A stretch of DNA of 64,000 nt from Candidula unifasciata (Eukaryota > Mollusca > Gastropoda > Stylommatophora > Geomitridae), in assembly GCA_905116865.2 (NCBI GenBank), contig CAJHNH020007035.1:206001-270000 (forward strand), in the 5' to 3' direction. The notes below the pieces were generated by a model. That model searched no databases and was not told the origin of the DNA. It was given only the letters and a program-made list of their open reading frames with translations. Shown here piece by piece: positions 25,001 through 38,800 of the stretch. How positions within the stretch are numbered: position 1 is the first letter of the stretch; each line of letters starts with the position of its first letter. The position numbers and the translations under genes are program-made.

Positions 25001-28000
25001 AACACAGTCGAAACAGCACCAATTATAACTAACAGACACAATCTCTGATCTGGCAACACAGTCGAAATAGCACCAATTACAACTAACAGAAACAATCTCT
25101 GATCTGGCAACACAGTCAAAATAGCACCAATTACCACTAACAGAAACAATCTCTGATCTGGCAACACGGTCGAAACAGCACCAATTACAACTAACAGAAA
25201 CAATCTCTGATCTGGCAACACAGTCGAAATAGCATCAATTATAACTAACAGAAACAATCTCTGATCTGGCAACACAGTCAAAATAGCATCAATTACAGCT
25301 AACAAAAACAATCTCTGATCTGGCAACACAGCTGAAATAGCACCAATTACAACTAACAGAAACAATCTCTGATCTGGCAACACAGTCGAAACAGCACCAA
25401 TTACAACTAACAGAAACAATCTCTGATCTGGCAACAATACAAAATAACACCATTTATAACTAACAGAAAGAATCTCTGATCTGGCAACAATCAAGTATTA
25501 TTTACTTCCATCCTCACAATGGACTGCATGTTGGGCAAGATTAAGATTTTATGAAGCCCTAAGCTATATATGGATAACAGAAATGCACTGTCCTTCAATT
25601 TTAGTTAAAGAAAATATTTTTAAAAATGTGTTTGCAATTAAAAAAAATTAAAAATATTTGGCCAGATTTCTTCTGCATACCTAGACCATTCATGAATTAA
25701 ATAATAACACATGAGCACACATGGTACCTCGCTTGAGACAGAAAGAGTTAATAGTAACTGTATCTTTGCTGGATCTCAAGCTATCCTTTTTGGTATCATA
25801 TGTATTACCTTTTCTGGAGGCTGGTTCAGGGATTCTGCAACATGCTGTATGATATACTCCACAGTGGCCACACCCTGGGGAGCCCCATAGCCCCTGAAGG
25901 CCGTACAAGAAGCGATGTTGGTTCGGCATAGTTTGGCTGTAATGAACATGTGTGGGATCTTGTACGAGTTGCCAATTGCCAGAAGACATCTCTCAGCGAC
26001 CTGCACAAACAATAAACTGAATTTGTATGGGGTTCAGAATCTGACACTTCTCAGCCAACATTCTATTTCCTAATTCTAACATGCATAGGAAGTAGGATGC
26101 CAATTTGTGCAGGGAATCAGAGTCTTGGGTCTACAGACTGGTTCCTGGTGATCCCTGAAGGGTGCAGCATGTAAAGAGCGTTCAGTATATGGATATGAGG
26201 TTAAGCAGTCAGGTACCCTCCATCACTGTGGATGATGCAGTCAATGAAAGGGGGTCAGTCGCCTTTACTTCCCAAAATATTACCTGCTACCTATTTTAGA
26301 CTAGGTCAACTTGGGAATCAGCTCAATTTAAAAAAAAACCAGTCCTCCTCAGTGTGAATTCAAACACATGCCTCCCAGTGTGGGTTTGGGGGCCTCATTT
26401 TGGGGTAAACAAGAAGAGACTCGTTGCCCCCTAAGCATGTTGTACAAGTTGACCCATTAGGGGTGTTTCCTTGAAAGCTGGACAGCATCTGCCTAAAAGC
26501 TGAGAAACCCCACACACAAAAGTGCATTTAAAAAAAGCCAGATCTGTAAATCAAATATGCGCACACAAAACTTCTGGAACAAGTTCTTCAGCAAGATCAA
26601 AGTTCAGAACAGATGAACAAAACAGAACTTTTCAGAAGAGTTTACAGCCTGTGAACATGAAAAAGAATACATGATGAACATGACCAGGCCACAAGTAAAC
26701 TATATGTCCCCGTGTGGGTTCCGGGGCCCCATTGTGTGGAAAACAAGAATAGACCCACTGCCTGCCCAAAAGCATGTCATAAGAGTCGACTAAATGGGAG
26801 CTTCCTTCCAAGTCAGAGTTCATCTGCCTGAGAGGCAAGGAATTAACAGTCTGCATGCAGATGAATTAGACATGATAAAAAAATGTTCAAACAACACTCG
26901 GTTTCTGGAACAGGACTAGAGTCCAGAAGTGGATGAACAACCAGAACTTTCCACGTGAGATTAAAGCCGGTGAACTCAAAGAAGAAGAAGAAAAGTGAAC
27001 TAGCAAAAACATATCAAAGTGGGATCATTATAAGAACTGTTTTTACTGACTGTATTTGGGAACAAATACCATAGGATTGATTACCTTAACAACTGAAACT
27101 AGAATGTGAGATACACAGTGGTGTAGTGGCTAGACACTTGCCTGACGGTCTTGGGTTTGAATCCACATAACCAGATGTTTTCAAAACTGACCTTGCTTTC
27201 CTAGTCAGTCCAGCCTACAAAAGCTGCAGGTAATGTCCTGGGAATTCAAGGCAGGCGGACTGATGCTGGCCGCATCACCCAGCAAGTATGAATCTAGCAT
27301 CATATACTGCATGAGGCACTGGACTAAAAATGGTCCTTAAAGAAAATAAAACAATTTAAAAAACCAAAATCAAACCTACTCCAGGAGAAGTATCCATGGA
27401 CATGCCACAGTTGAAGTACACCGTCAGTCTGAGAGCCAGCAGCTGGCCTTCTGCAGTAAACCCAACCTGCAATAAACAACAATACAATAATGACACTTGA
27501 GATCAGATTGTTTTATGTTATGTTATCATAATCCACGTCACTGTACACTGGGCAGTGCCATGCATGCTCAGTCCTCCGACACAGCAGCCACACCAAGTTA
27601 TTTGAACTGAACTGAATTTCTACCCCACCAGGACATCACACAAGCGATAAACACCCGATGACACAAAGTGCCACCATGTGGATGAGGATCGCCGTGGAGA
27701 GGTCCCAGAAACCGCGTTCAGACATTTGGCCATATATGGCCTGCCTATATTGCGGCCCCCGGCAAAAGCCAGAGTAGGGCTTCAAATGACAAAAAATTTC
27801 GTCCTAAGAAGGACGAAGTTGCGATTATTAACACCAAGTTATTTCTACTGATTGTTCCCATAAAAAGCTGGTTTGAGTGTCTCCTGTCTTGGTCTCAAAG
27901 ATGGCATAGACATGCTTCACCAAGCTTTCCAGATTACACAGTTACAAATATTTCAGATCTGTAAAGTGGATGTGCATGCAAGACTCAGGTTCTGCAATAA

Positions 28001-31000
28001 GACTTAAATCCGAAGATGGACAAACAAACAGAACATTCTGCTGGAGTTACAGCCAGTGAACGCGTAGAAGAGAGAAGAAAAAAGGGAAGCAACCATCGCA
28101 ATCATGTTATTGAAGTAGTGATACTTTTATACAATCTTTCTTTGTCAATTGAGATGAGCTATATAAATGCTATCGTGATATATGGAAGTGAATCACGGAC
28201 AGTTGAATGAATATATGAATAGCAAAAAATTATTTGAAAGCAGCTGAGCTGTGGTATTTTAGATGAATGATGACGATAAAGATAAAAAAGAGTAATCAAG
28301 ATGTCTTGAAAGAAAGTGAACCAGAAGGAGATTATCTACACTCTTTGGTCATGTCATGCATGAGAAGGAGAAAACTGGAGTACATCGTGACAGTGGAAAA
28401 GTTGGAGAGAAAAAGAGGCAGAGGGAGAACAAAAGAGATGATTCTGGATAATTCGACATCAAAGCATGGAAGATCATCTGCGTTAGAATTGACCAAAAGT
28501 ACTCGAGACAGCAGGATGTGGCACGCCTAACACAACCACATGACATTGACTATAAGAAGAAGAGGAGGATTCTTGTCTTTCACCTGACAGCCATTTTTCT
28601 GCTCCATGTGGGTGCCCAGTTAGTCATGTTCTTAGTACACTTGTTTCTATGGCAATGTGCACACAATATTTGGAGGTGACAGGTTCGATTCCAGGCATGT
28701 TACCTATAGCTTTTGAATTTTATGTTGTCTAGTGTGTCCTTCTATCTCTCTGCTTCTTTCTATGAGTGCCGATCAATACATTGTCTGTTTGTTTATTATA
28801 TATCTTGAAACAACACATATAATGGTTCTTCTTCTGTAATCACCCGTAAATGGGTGGTGACACAAATTGTGGACAGCTAGCTTCCAAAATCGGTGCCTTT
28901 TAGCCCAGCACATTCTGTTTCAACAAATCCATAATCAGTCACGTTTTAGGACATGCTTGTTAAAGATGGTTATTGTGATGACCCTGCTTTGCATGGTCTC
29001 CACGAGTACATTGTGGCAAGCAAAAAGTCCGTGCTACAAGTGACGGCACGAGATACTTGTGGCCGGTGGAGTAAGCGAGGGGAAACCCGAGCTAGACTCG
29101 TGGTCAGTCGATCATCAGAAGTCAGTGAAGACGGTTGTAGTAATTGAAGATGTAGTTTTTATGTTGTGAATGGTTAGTGTTTGAATATGTCGCGAGTGAA
29201 ATAAATGTGAAATAAATGGACCAGAATAAACTGACAGAATGTACAACGAAGCTGAGCGGCGTTTGTGTTGTCAACCCTAGATGTTAAAGCTGGTGCAAAC
29301 CAAGGTACACTTCAAGTCTACGTTTTGACTCATTTCAGTTATCTATCCCAAAATGGCAGCTGGAATAACTGACTGGCTGACTGGGCAACTATCTGAAGGC
29401 TGGACTACCCCCACCAGCTTATATAATCTTGTAGCAAACGTCTGCCTCTTCAATCCTGTGATGTGACAATACCTTATACTTGGCTAAAATGGGATGTCTG
29501 GTGCCAGTTAGTTTCATATCCTCGTCTCTGTCCAGGACAGCACGTACAGGTCTCTGAGTTCTGCAAGACAAAACAATCAAATTCAATACCTTACCAGTAA
29601 GAAATTGTTAACACAATAGTTACTTTTATAGTGTATAATGAAACAAATAAGTATCCTTAACAGGACGTTGCAGAACCAACCCTAGCATTTCTGGGCTGCT
29701 GTGGTTTTTCTAGGCAAATAAATTTACATCCAGTAGTTTGTCATTGCTTTCAGGACAGTTGGCTTCTCGACACCACTGTCAAAACCAACATAAAGCGCAA
29801 GGCCGCAGCAGAGATGGAACCCGGCACCCAGACATTATGAAGCGTGTTCGCAATGCCTAGGCCACAGATGCCGCCAAAACAAATGAACAAGCTAAATGTG
29901 TTTTTGGCACCTTTTTATCTTACCAGGCGATAGTGTTCCATTGTGGCAGAGGCAGGGATGAGAACCACAACCCATGGTGACACCAATCAAGGCCAGGGGT
30001 GAAGCTCCTCCTTTCCACAGTCCAAAACCTGGGCAGTATTGCACTGACCAAGTGTAGGCCAGACAGTATGATCCCTTCCTCTGCCTGCTTTGTGTATAAA
30101 GATGATGCAAGCAGGACATGAATGATACAGGTATTGAGGTGGACTCATTGGAACAAAATGCATGGACTGTGTTGTGTGGAAAGGACATATCAGGAATGAA
30201 ATGAGACTGAAGAAAGAAATGATTGCAGAAAGGATGAGAGCTGGGCATCTGAAAAGAAACAGATGAAACACAAATGTTGACAACAATGGTCCTGAAATCT
30301 CATGCCATCATTGTGGAAGACTTTTTTTGACACGGGTGGGTCTTGCTAGTCACACTTGCCATGGGCTGTGAGTCTCATGCCTCCTCAAAGCACAATATAA
30401 CACTATCGTCTGAAAAGACGGAAAGGTGCCAATGAAAGTGTAGGCCAGACAGCGTGATCCCTCCCTCTGCCTGCTCTGTGTACTCCAAGGAAAGTAAACA
30501 ACAATATGTTCAGAACACAGCATGCTGTAGAAACAGCTGGGGCAGAAATGCTCCACTGTGTCCACCTGCCTGAAAAATCTTCGCTCATAAACCAGCTGCT
30601 CACCAAAACAAAAGGCCTGAATTTGTATACTTATGTAACATATAAGAGATCAGATTACAGCAACCTTCTCCTGCTGTTAATATTCCTGAATGAATGATAC
30701 TAGTGACACCCTTGATTGATTCAAGGGAGACAACAAAGTACAGCAGCGCTGTTAGAAAGTAAAGCAGTCTTTTTTTACATCAGTGGTATATACCAGCCAC
30801 TTTTACTTCCCAGAACTTTATCTGGTACTCATTTTAGACTGGGTCAACCTGGGAGCCAAGGTGGTTTTTTTTTTTTAAAGAAAAATGTTCAAAGATCTGG
30901 AGTGAACCCGATTCAAACCTCAAGACCTATTAAGGGTGAACACAGAAAATGAACGAGTAATGAGGATGAGGTTTCGACTACTGCTCCCAGTCTATACAAA

Positions 31001-32789
31001 TGATAATTTTCTGCTTCTTAGCATTCACTGGCTGTAGACTCCGGCAGAAAGTTATGGTGGTTTGCCCACTCCTGGAATTTGGTCTTGATGACTTTTTGTG
31101 TTTTTTTTGTTTTATGGGTCTGGCTTATTTGTATGCAGACAGTTAGTTTCTTGCTTCTCAGGCAGATGCACTCCAACTCTGAAGGAAACAACCCTAATTA
31201 GTCACCTCCGACAGCATGCTTACTGAGGGGGGGGGGGGGGGGCAGTGGTGGTATTTTTGCTCCCAAATGGAGCCTAGGAACCCAAACTAGGGAGACCAAT
31301 GAAACAGATAGAGAATGATCACTGACTTGTATGCTCCAACTGCTGCTGGATGCACAATACTGCTATGTCTGGCCTGCTTCCCACCAAACGAACCACCTGA
31401 GGAGAGTGTTTAGACACAATCCATTAAACAAGCAAAGTGTTTAGAAACAGTAAACTGAACAAGCAGAGTGTTTAGAAACAGGAAGTTAAACATGCAAGTG
31501 TTTAGAAACAGTATACTAGACGATCAAAGTGTTAAGAAACAGTATACTAGACAAGCAAAGGGTTTAGAAACAGTTAACTAAACAAGCAGGAATGTTTAGA
31601 AACAATAAACTAAAAAAGCAAAAGGGTACTGATACAGTAAACAAAACAAGCAGAGTTCAGAAACAGTAAACTAAACAAGCCGACAGTTCCTGCAAACAGA
31701 CACTCACTTGTAGACTGGTAGGTGGCTAGTGATTTACAGGTTAGTGGACCTGTTTCACAATCCTTGATGTACCAGGGTTTGACTAACTCAGTCCCAAAAT
31801 ACTGAGGTGTCATACTGAACACACAAGATATTGGACAGAATAGACTGGAGGAAGCAACTGCAAGCCCTATATGACATATATACACCACAAAAGATTGGTG
31901 TAGCTGAGCCCTGCAAAAAGATGAACTAAGCCACACAAGAAGTACAAGACAAAGACAGAAAACCATGCTACGGGCTACAATTTAGTATCAGGGAGATAAC
32001 AAACAAAAAAACAAACAAAGACCCAAAAAAAAAAAAAAAAACAGGACAGGTGATGATGATAATACAATAATACAAATGACAAAGGTGACAAAAGGCATCC
32101 CTGGCACAATCCTACACTTATCTGAAATGGATATCATGATGTATAATTGTCGGTCTGTATAATCAAAGGACAAGGTGACTTGCTAATTGAAACTCAAAGA
32201 GTTAATGATAACTATGGCATTCTACAAACAGCAGCAATATTAGATCTAGAGACATTACCAATTCTCCTCACAGAAACATTTATATTGTGTTCCGGCACAC
32301 CCAACACTTTGGACACTCCTACCTGCAAACAGATTACACATTATTATTTCATTTATGGAAGGACATGGTCATATTCTGGTTGTCATCTTCTACTGCCTTG
32401 TTGCTCTATATGGAGCAAGAGAGCAAGAGGTGGGCAAGGATACAAGTGGGAGGACAATATCAAAAGAAAGACAAACAGAAGTCTGAGAGAGTGTACAGGC
32501 AGGACAAGAGACAGAATGTGTTGGTGATTTGTTGCGGCCAACCTTCACTGTGGAGAAGGCACCTGATTGACTGAAACAAATATTTTCACATTTTACTGAT
32601 CTATGTAAAAAAAAAAAGTTTTTTTATTCTCAAACATAAAGAGATATATAAAGGTGTAATCAATAAACATGAACAGGGTGAGGTACTAAATGGAATACAT
32701 TCCCTGCAGCCTTAATAAATGTGCCTTGACCTGTGACATCAATCATGGAGGCTTATGGGGAAAATCTGACATCAACTTGGCTTTTAAAG

Positions 32790-32857
<68 letters not shown>

Positions 32858-35800
32858 ATATCCTAGCCTATTAAACACAGCACCACTAGCATTTTCTATG
32901 CTTTTCAAAAATAGGTCACGGCAGACATGGTGATAAATCAGTATTTGAAATGAAAATGCTTGGGAAAATGGCTACTATGGTGGATGGATGAGAAGGGACA
33001 AGGCTGACTTCCTGAATAGTCTATGAACAGTATGATGTATGTATGAATTAAAGGGGTGATGAACCATGACCAGACTGTGAGAACAGTAAGTAAGAAGGGG
33101 TCAGAATAGATAAGAACACTAGACAGGAAGCCAAAAGATTAAACCATCAGAGAACTGGGGTTGTCAGCTGCTCCACACTGAGAAGGGGATTTGAACACTT
33201 CTGATGAAGTCAAAACTCTCATTAAGAGAAAATCAGAAACAGATTGGAAAACCAACACTGGTTATAACTACGAAAAAGATTTTCTGAAACGCTTGAACAG
33301 AACAGACCAAGTCACAGTTTTTCGCTTACGCACTGGACACTGCAGACTCAATAAACACTCACATAAATTAGGTATGAGCCAAACAGCTCTCTGCCGGTGC
33401 CTTCGTGCTGAACAGACTCCAGAACATGTCCTGCAAGACTGTCCTCTCCTGGCGGAGCTGCGGAGCGACATATGGCAACACCCAGTAGAACTGACAACTA
33501 AGCTTTGGGGAAACCTAAGAGACCTTGAAAAGACATCCCAGTTTATGACCCACAGTGGATTATGCGCATGACCAGAGATCGCTGAAGAAGAAGAACACTT
33601 CTGGACTGAATGGTTTAATATGCAGTAAGGATGATCTGTCTAGCTAATTATATAAAGTCATATTCTAGGCAGTGTGTCACTGTGGCATAGCAGTTAGACA
33701 CTCACCTGTGGATCTGAAGGTCATGGGACTTTTCTGCAAAATGACCTTGGCTCCTATGATCAAACTAGCTTTATCTCTTTTTGTGTCAAGGAACACAGGA
33801 TACAAATTTTTTTAAATAATTTAACTCTCCTCTGCTATTGAAAGAGTATAATGGGTACCAGGTAAAGTCCTGGGAAGTAAAGGTGGCCAGCTTGATATTT
33901 ATCACATCACCCACAGACTGCCGATTGGTCTGCGAAATATAGGCTTATTTATAGTCTAGAGGACTGTCTTCACTGTGCCAGGCCTCATCCCATGAAGTGT
34001 CTCTCTCTCTGCACAATAGCAATTTACCTGCCCAGAGTGCTGCACAAAGCACAAATTCCACAGCTCCAGTGACAATACCCTGGGATCTTTTCATAAACTC
34101 CCCCGACTTTCAAACGCCGGACTCTTTGCTATGGAGAAACCCAACTCTTCTACTTTCAGCCTTCACCAGCTATAAACTCTGGTGACAAGTTCTAGTTGTT
34201 CCTCCACTTCTGGCCTTGAGTCTTGTTGCAGAAATTTTATTTTGTGTGCAATATGTTTTACAGATCTGCTTATTTGTATGCAGAGTGTTGGTTTCTCACC
34301 TCTCAGGCAGATGCACTACAACATTAAGGTGGTGGGGGGGGGGGGGGGGAAGGGTGGAATTCTGAATAAGTTATCTTTTGCAGCATGCCTGAGAGGGATG
34401 CAGTGGGTCCATTGCTGTTTTTCACCCCAAAGTGGGGCTCCAGAATCCACATGGGGGAGACCCTCAGCTAGCTCTGAAGAAGTTAGTAATGATGACGATC
34501 ATGACTTCTACCAAGGATAAGCTTCTTACCTGAAGGATATCCAACATATGAGTCATACTGATCACATGATACTCATCAACATCCCGTGGGTACACAATGC
34601 AGGCGTGTGGCTCCAGGTAAAAGTGTTCCTGTGCCTCCAGGTGAAACTCTCCTTCCAGGACATGTTCAGCTACAGACAGGCCCTTGTCAATGTCTCCACA
34701 CTGGATGACTCGTGGAGGGCTGTCAAAGTAGGAGTTGGATTGTATGGCTTCCTGCATGGGTAGACATAGACAAAGATTACTGTTGTAGACAACAGGGTGA
34801 GTAGAAATAGACTAGGATAACAGCTGTAGACAAAAGGCTGGGTAGAAATAGACAAGGAAAACAGCTGTAGATAACAGGCTGGGTAGAAATAGACAAGGAT
34901 AACAGCTGTAGATAACAGGCTGGGTAGAAATGGACAAGGATAGCAGCTGTAGACAACAAGATGGGTAGAAATAGACAAGGAAAACAGCTGTAGACAACAA
35001 GATGGGTAGAAATAGACAAGGAAAACAGCTGTAGACAACAGGGTGGGTAGAAATGGACAAGGATAGCAGCTGTAGACAACAAGATGGGTAGAATTAGACA
35101 AGGAAAACAGCTGTAGACAATAGGTGGGTAGAAATGGACAAGGATAATGACTGTAGACAATAGAGTGGATAGAAATAGACAGGGATAACATGGTGGATAG
35201 AAATATACACAGATAACTGCTATAGACCACTGGGTGGGTAGAAATAGACCAGGATAACTGTTTTATACAAAAGAGTGAATAGAAATATATAAGGATATGC
35301 AGAAAACAGGGCGGGTAGAAATGAAGATAACCGCTGTAGACAACAGAGTGGGTAGAAATAGACAAGGATAACATGGACAACAGACGAGGACTCCTAGGAA
35401 GAAAGAATATAAATTAAATACCAAGAAAGTGTTGATAAAATAAAAGCAGGCGCTATGTTGACATCATGCCAGATAAGCTAAGGACTCTGTCATTTTAAAC
35501 CTACATATAGTAAGTACTCTTGATGACTGTCTTAACTATAAGCAATGTATGTAGCAGGATCTTTCCTGTGCATCCTAGCCATTGCACAAGATGTTCTACA
35601 GAGGTATGGCTTTACTCAATGACCAGTTTCATTGTGTAATGCTCAAGGTAATATTTTCTTGACTTTTCTTAGTGGTTATTCCTTCTGCTCTGAAGCCCTC
35701 TGGGATTAAGGAGAGTTATATCTCAGTATCCCCCCCCCCCCCCCCCAGCTCCCATACAGACAGTCAAATATTTTAGGAGGTGGTAGATAGGCTGCATGCA

Positions 35801-38800
35801 GTCGTAGGACCTAGACAACACTCTCTTGTAGAACCTAGGTGGGTTACGGTTAGGCCTAGTTCTAGATGGTTTGGGGTAGTTAAAGCATCAGAAAGCTTGG
35901 AAACACGCTCTTACCACCATTGAAAATACAGGACTGTGATGTCATCCTGGAGGGAGATAATGGGAAAGCACCTCAAGGAGTTAAACATGCCGTGTATAAC
36001 CGACCTTAACTGCAGATACCTGGATTGTAATGATGGGTTTCAGCTCCTCGTACTCCACTCTGACCTGACTGGCAGCTTGTCTGGCAGTTGCCAGATTATC
36101 AGCCAACACCATGCCTATAATTTGACCTTCATGTAGAGTCTGATTAAAAAAAATAAACAAATGAATGAACAAATGGTCTTTATCTCCGACAAGTCACAGA
36201 CTGGTACACCGACCTGATTTTCAGTGCTTCAAGCCACACAGCATTCCTATAGTAATCATATGCTTCCATCTAACCTTTTCGCCCAATGAAGCCACAAACT
36301 TGGCACTCCTAGTAGGTTCCAGTTCCCAGAGAGTGCCCTTACGGGGCACTCCTACAGCGATGTGTTTGCGAAACACCTAGTTAATGCCACTGGCTGTTTT
36401 TGCACCTACACAAATGTTTTGGAGACCACAATGTGAATACGTAGGCTTAAAAAGAATTTAGAGGTGTTTTCCTGTGAACAACAGTTATTTTGAAAACCAA
36501 GTTGGCAAGGGTCTTCTTAAAGTCCATGCTATGTGGTGTTAGTAGTAATGTCCATCCACAACCTTCTGTCTCGTGTACTTTCAATCAACTCTGACACAGA
36601 TGATCTGCCATGCCATGATGTCAAACTGTCCAGCATCTGTTCTCTCAGTCTTCTTCTGCCTCTCCTCCCCTCCAGCTTTCCTACTGTCAGGATGTACTCC
36701 AGTTTTCTCCTTCTCATCAAATGACCAAATAATATAGATTGTCTCTTTCTGATGTGGGCAATCAGTTCTCTTCGTGAGTCAGTTTCTTTCAAGACATCTT
36801 CATTACTCTTTTTGATCTGCCCAGGGTATTCTCATCACTGGTCAATAAAACCACATCTTCGCAGATTCCAAATAAGTTTTCCCTAATTTACTGACTGTTC
36901 AGAAGCAATCAGGGTCAATGTAGATAAATATGTATATTTAAAAAAAATTAATCAGTAAACTGTGTGAAATGCTTTTTCATTAAAGAAAGGAATTGGGTGG
37001 GGGGAGAAGGGGTAATTGGATTCCCAAAGTTTCACGAATCATATTTTTATTTCAGTGTAGACATGATCAGAAGAACTCACCAAGAAATGGTTCTTATCAG
37101 AAACTCCTCTTATCCAGATGAGAATTCAAGCACACACAAAATTTGTTAGGGATAAACAAATTGTTCTTCACAGCAGAAATATACAACATCCAAGATCACT
37201 TTCAGCGGTCTGCAGTGTATTATGAATGCTGGTTAAAAGAAGAGACCAATGCAGAAAGAGACTATATATAGACTAACACAAATGAATTGCTGGCAGATCT
37301 GACGACTGCCTTATGCATTCACTTTGCAAAATAATTTGCCGGGTGTATATGCAGACCCTGGGGTAGGAGCCTGTCCTACTACTAGGCGCGTCCACCAGGT
37401 GGCGGATGGTGGAAAGGCCTCTAGATATAGAGGTTAGCCACGAATATATTGAATAAGTGGCCGTGGACCAAAACAGGTGATGGTCATTGAGAGGAGGCGA
37501 GTTAGTTGGTGGGACAGCTAACTCTATAAAATACCTCAAAACTCTACGACATGGCCATCGGCGGGTAAGAGGCGCCATAACCTCTCCCCCCTGCTGCCTT
37601 GCAGGGTAAGTCTTTTTAGACAAAGGCTATTGGAGTCAAACCATATACAAACCGGCGGAAGGCAAGGGGAAACCACCGCTGTACCATCCCAAGAAAATCA
37701 TGCCTCAAAATAATACGTATTCAGATAACAACGTGAATGGGGATTCCGGTGGAATCACCTCGTCCGGTAGGGAGCATCATGTTCTACGGGTGATACCCGA
37801 CCGTCATCCAGCTACTGTAGAAAAAGTAAATGGTAGAAACATCATGAACATTGGTACATGGAATGTCAGAACACTCGTGCAAAACGGAAAACTGGATAAC
37901 ATCAAGATGGAAATGAAGAGAATGAACATCAACATACTAGGAATTTGTAAAATGCGATGGCCAGGAGCAGGGGAAAAGTATTCAGATCAGCACAGAATTA
38001 TCTACTCGGGAGGGAAAGAATATAGCAAGGGAGTTGGTATTATTTTGGATCCAAAGAACTCAAAAACTGTTAAAGGATTTTGGACAATATCAGATAGAGT
38101 ACTATTAGTAAAACTTCGCGACAGACCGTTTGACATCAACTTAGTACAGATTTATGCCCCAACAGCAGATAGTTCAGAGGAAGACATTGACGCATTTTAT
38201 GATGAGTTAGACTGTTGATCAATGCAAAAATTGTGAAGTAACAATGGTACTTGGAGATTTCAACGCAAAAGTAGGAAGTGAAAAAGTGTACGGAATAACG
38301 GGTGGATATGGACTAGGAGAAAAGAATGTGAGAGGTGACAGATTAATAGCATGGGCTGAGTCGCGCAGCATGATAATAGGTAACACCTGGTTTAAACACC
38401 ATCCTCGAAGATTGTGGACTTGGAAAAGTCCTGGTGATAATGTCCGCAATCAGATTGATTATATTTTGATTTCAAGAAGATTTCAGAGCAGCTTAGTTGG
38501 AGCTAAAACTAGACCAGGGGCAGACTGCTTTAGTGACCATGTTCCAGTTGTAGGAAAAATTAGAATAAAACTAAAGAGCATTAGAAAAACACCACAGAAC
38601 ATCAAGTTAAATTTAGGAATTCTTAGAACGAATAAAGAAATTAAGGAACAGTACAACGTCACTGTACAAAACCGGTATAATGCAATAGAAATTATACAAA
38701 CAATTGATGAACAGTGGGATATGTTGCGTGAGTCAATTCAGCAGACACCAAAAGAGACAATCCCACCAACCCATACAGTTGCAAAAAAGAAATGGATGTC

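Noticed and set aside
24541..25494. 317-codon open frame on the minus strand
   Set aside because: It is an artefact of a 54-bp repeat (a multiple of three); the translation is a monotonous LPDQRLFLL repeat in a frame different from exon o.
32733..32933. Open frame with a long poly-proline stretch
   Set aside because: Translation of the poly(C) tract.
34670..35380. 236-codon open frame on the minus strand
   Set aside because: It runs through the 40-bp array and into exon i in the wrong frame.
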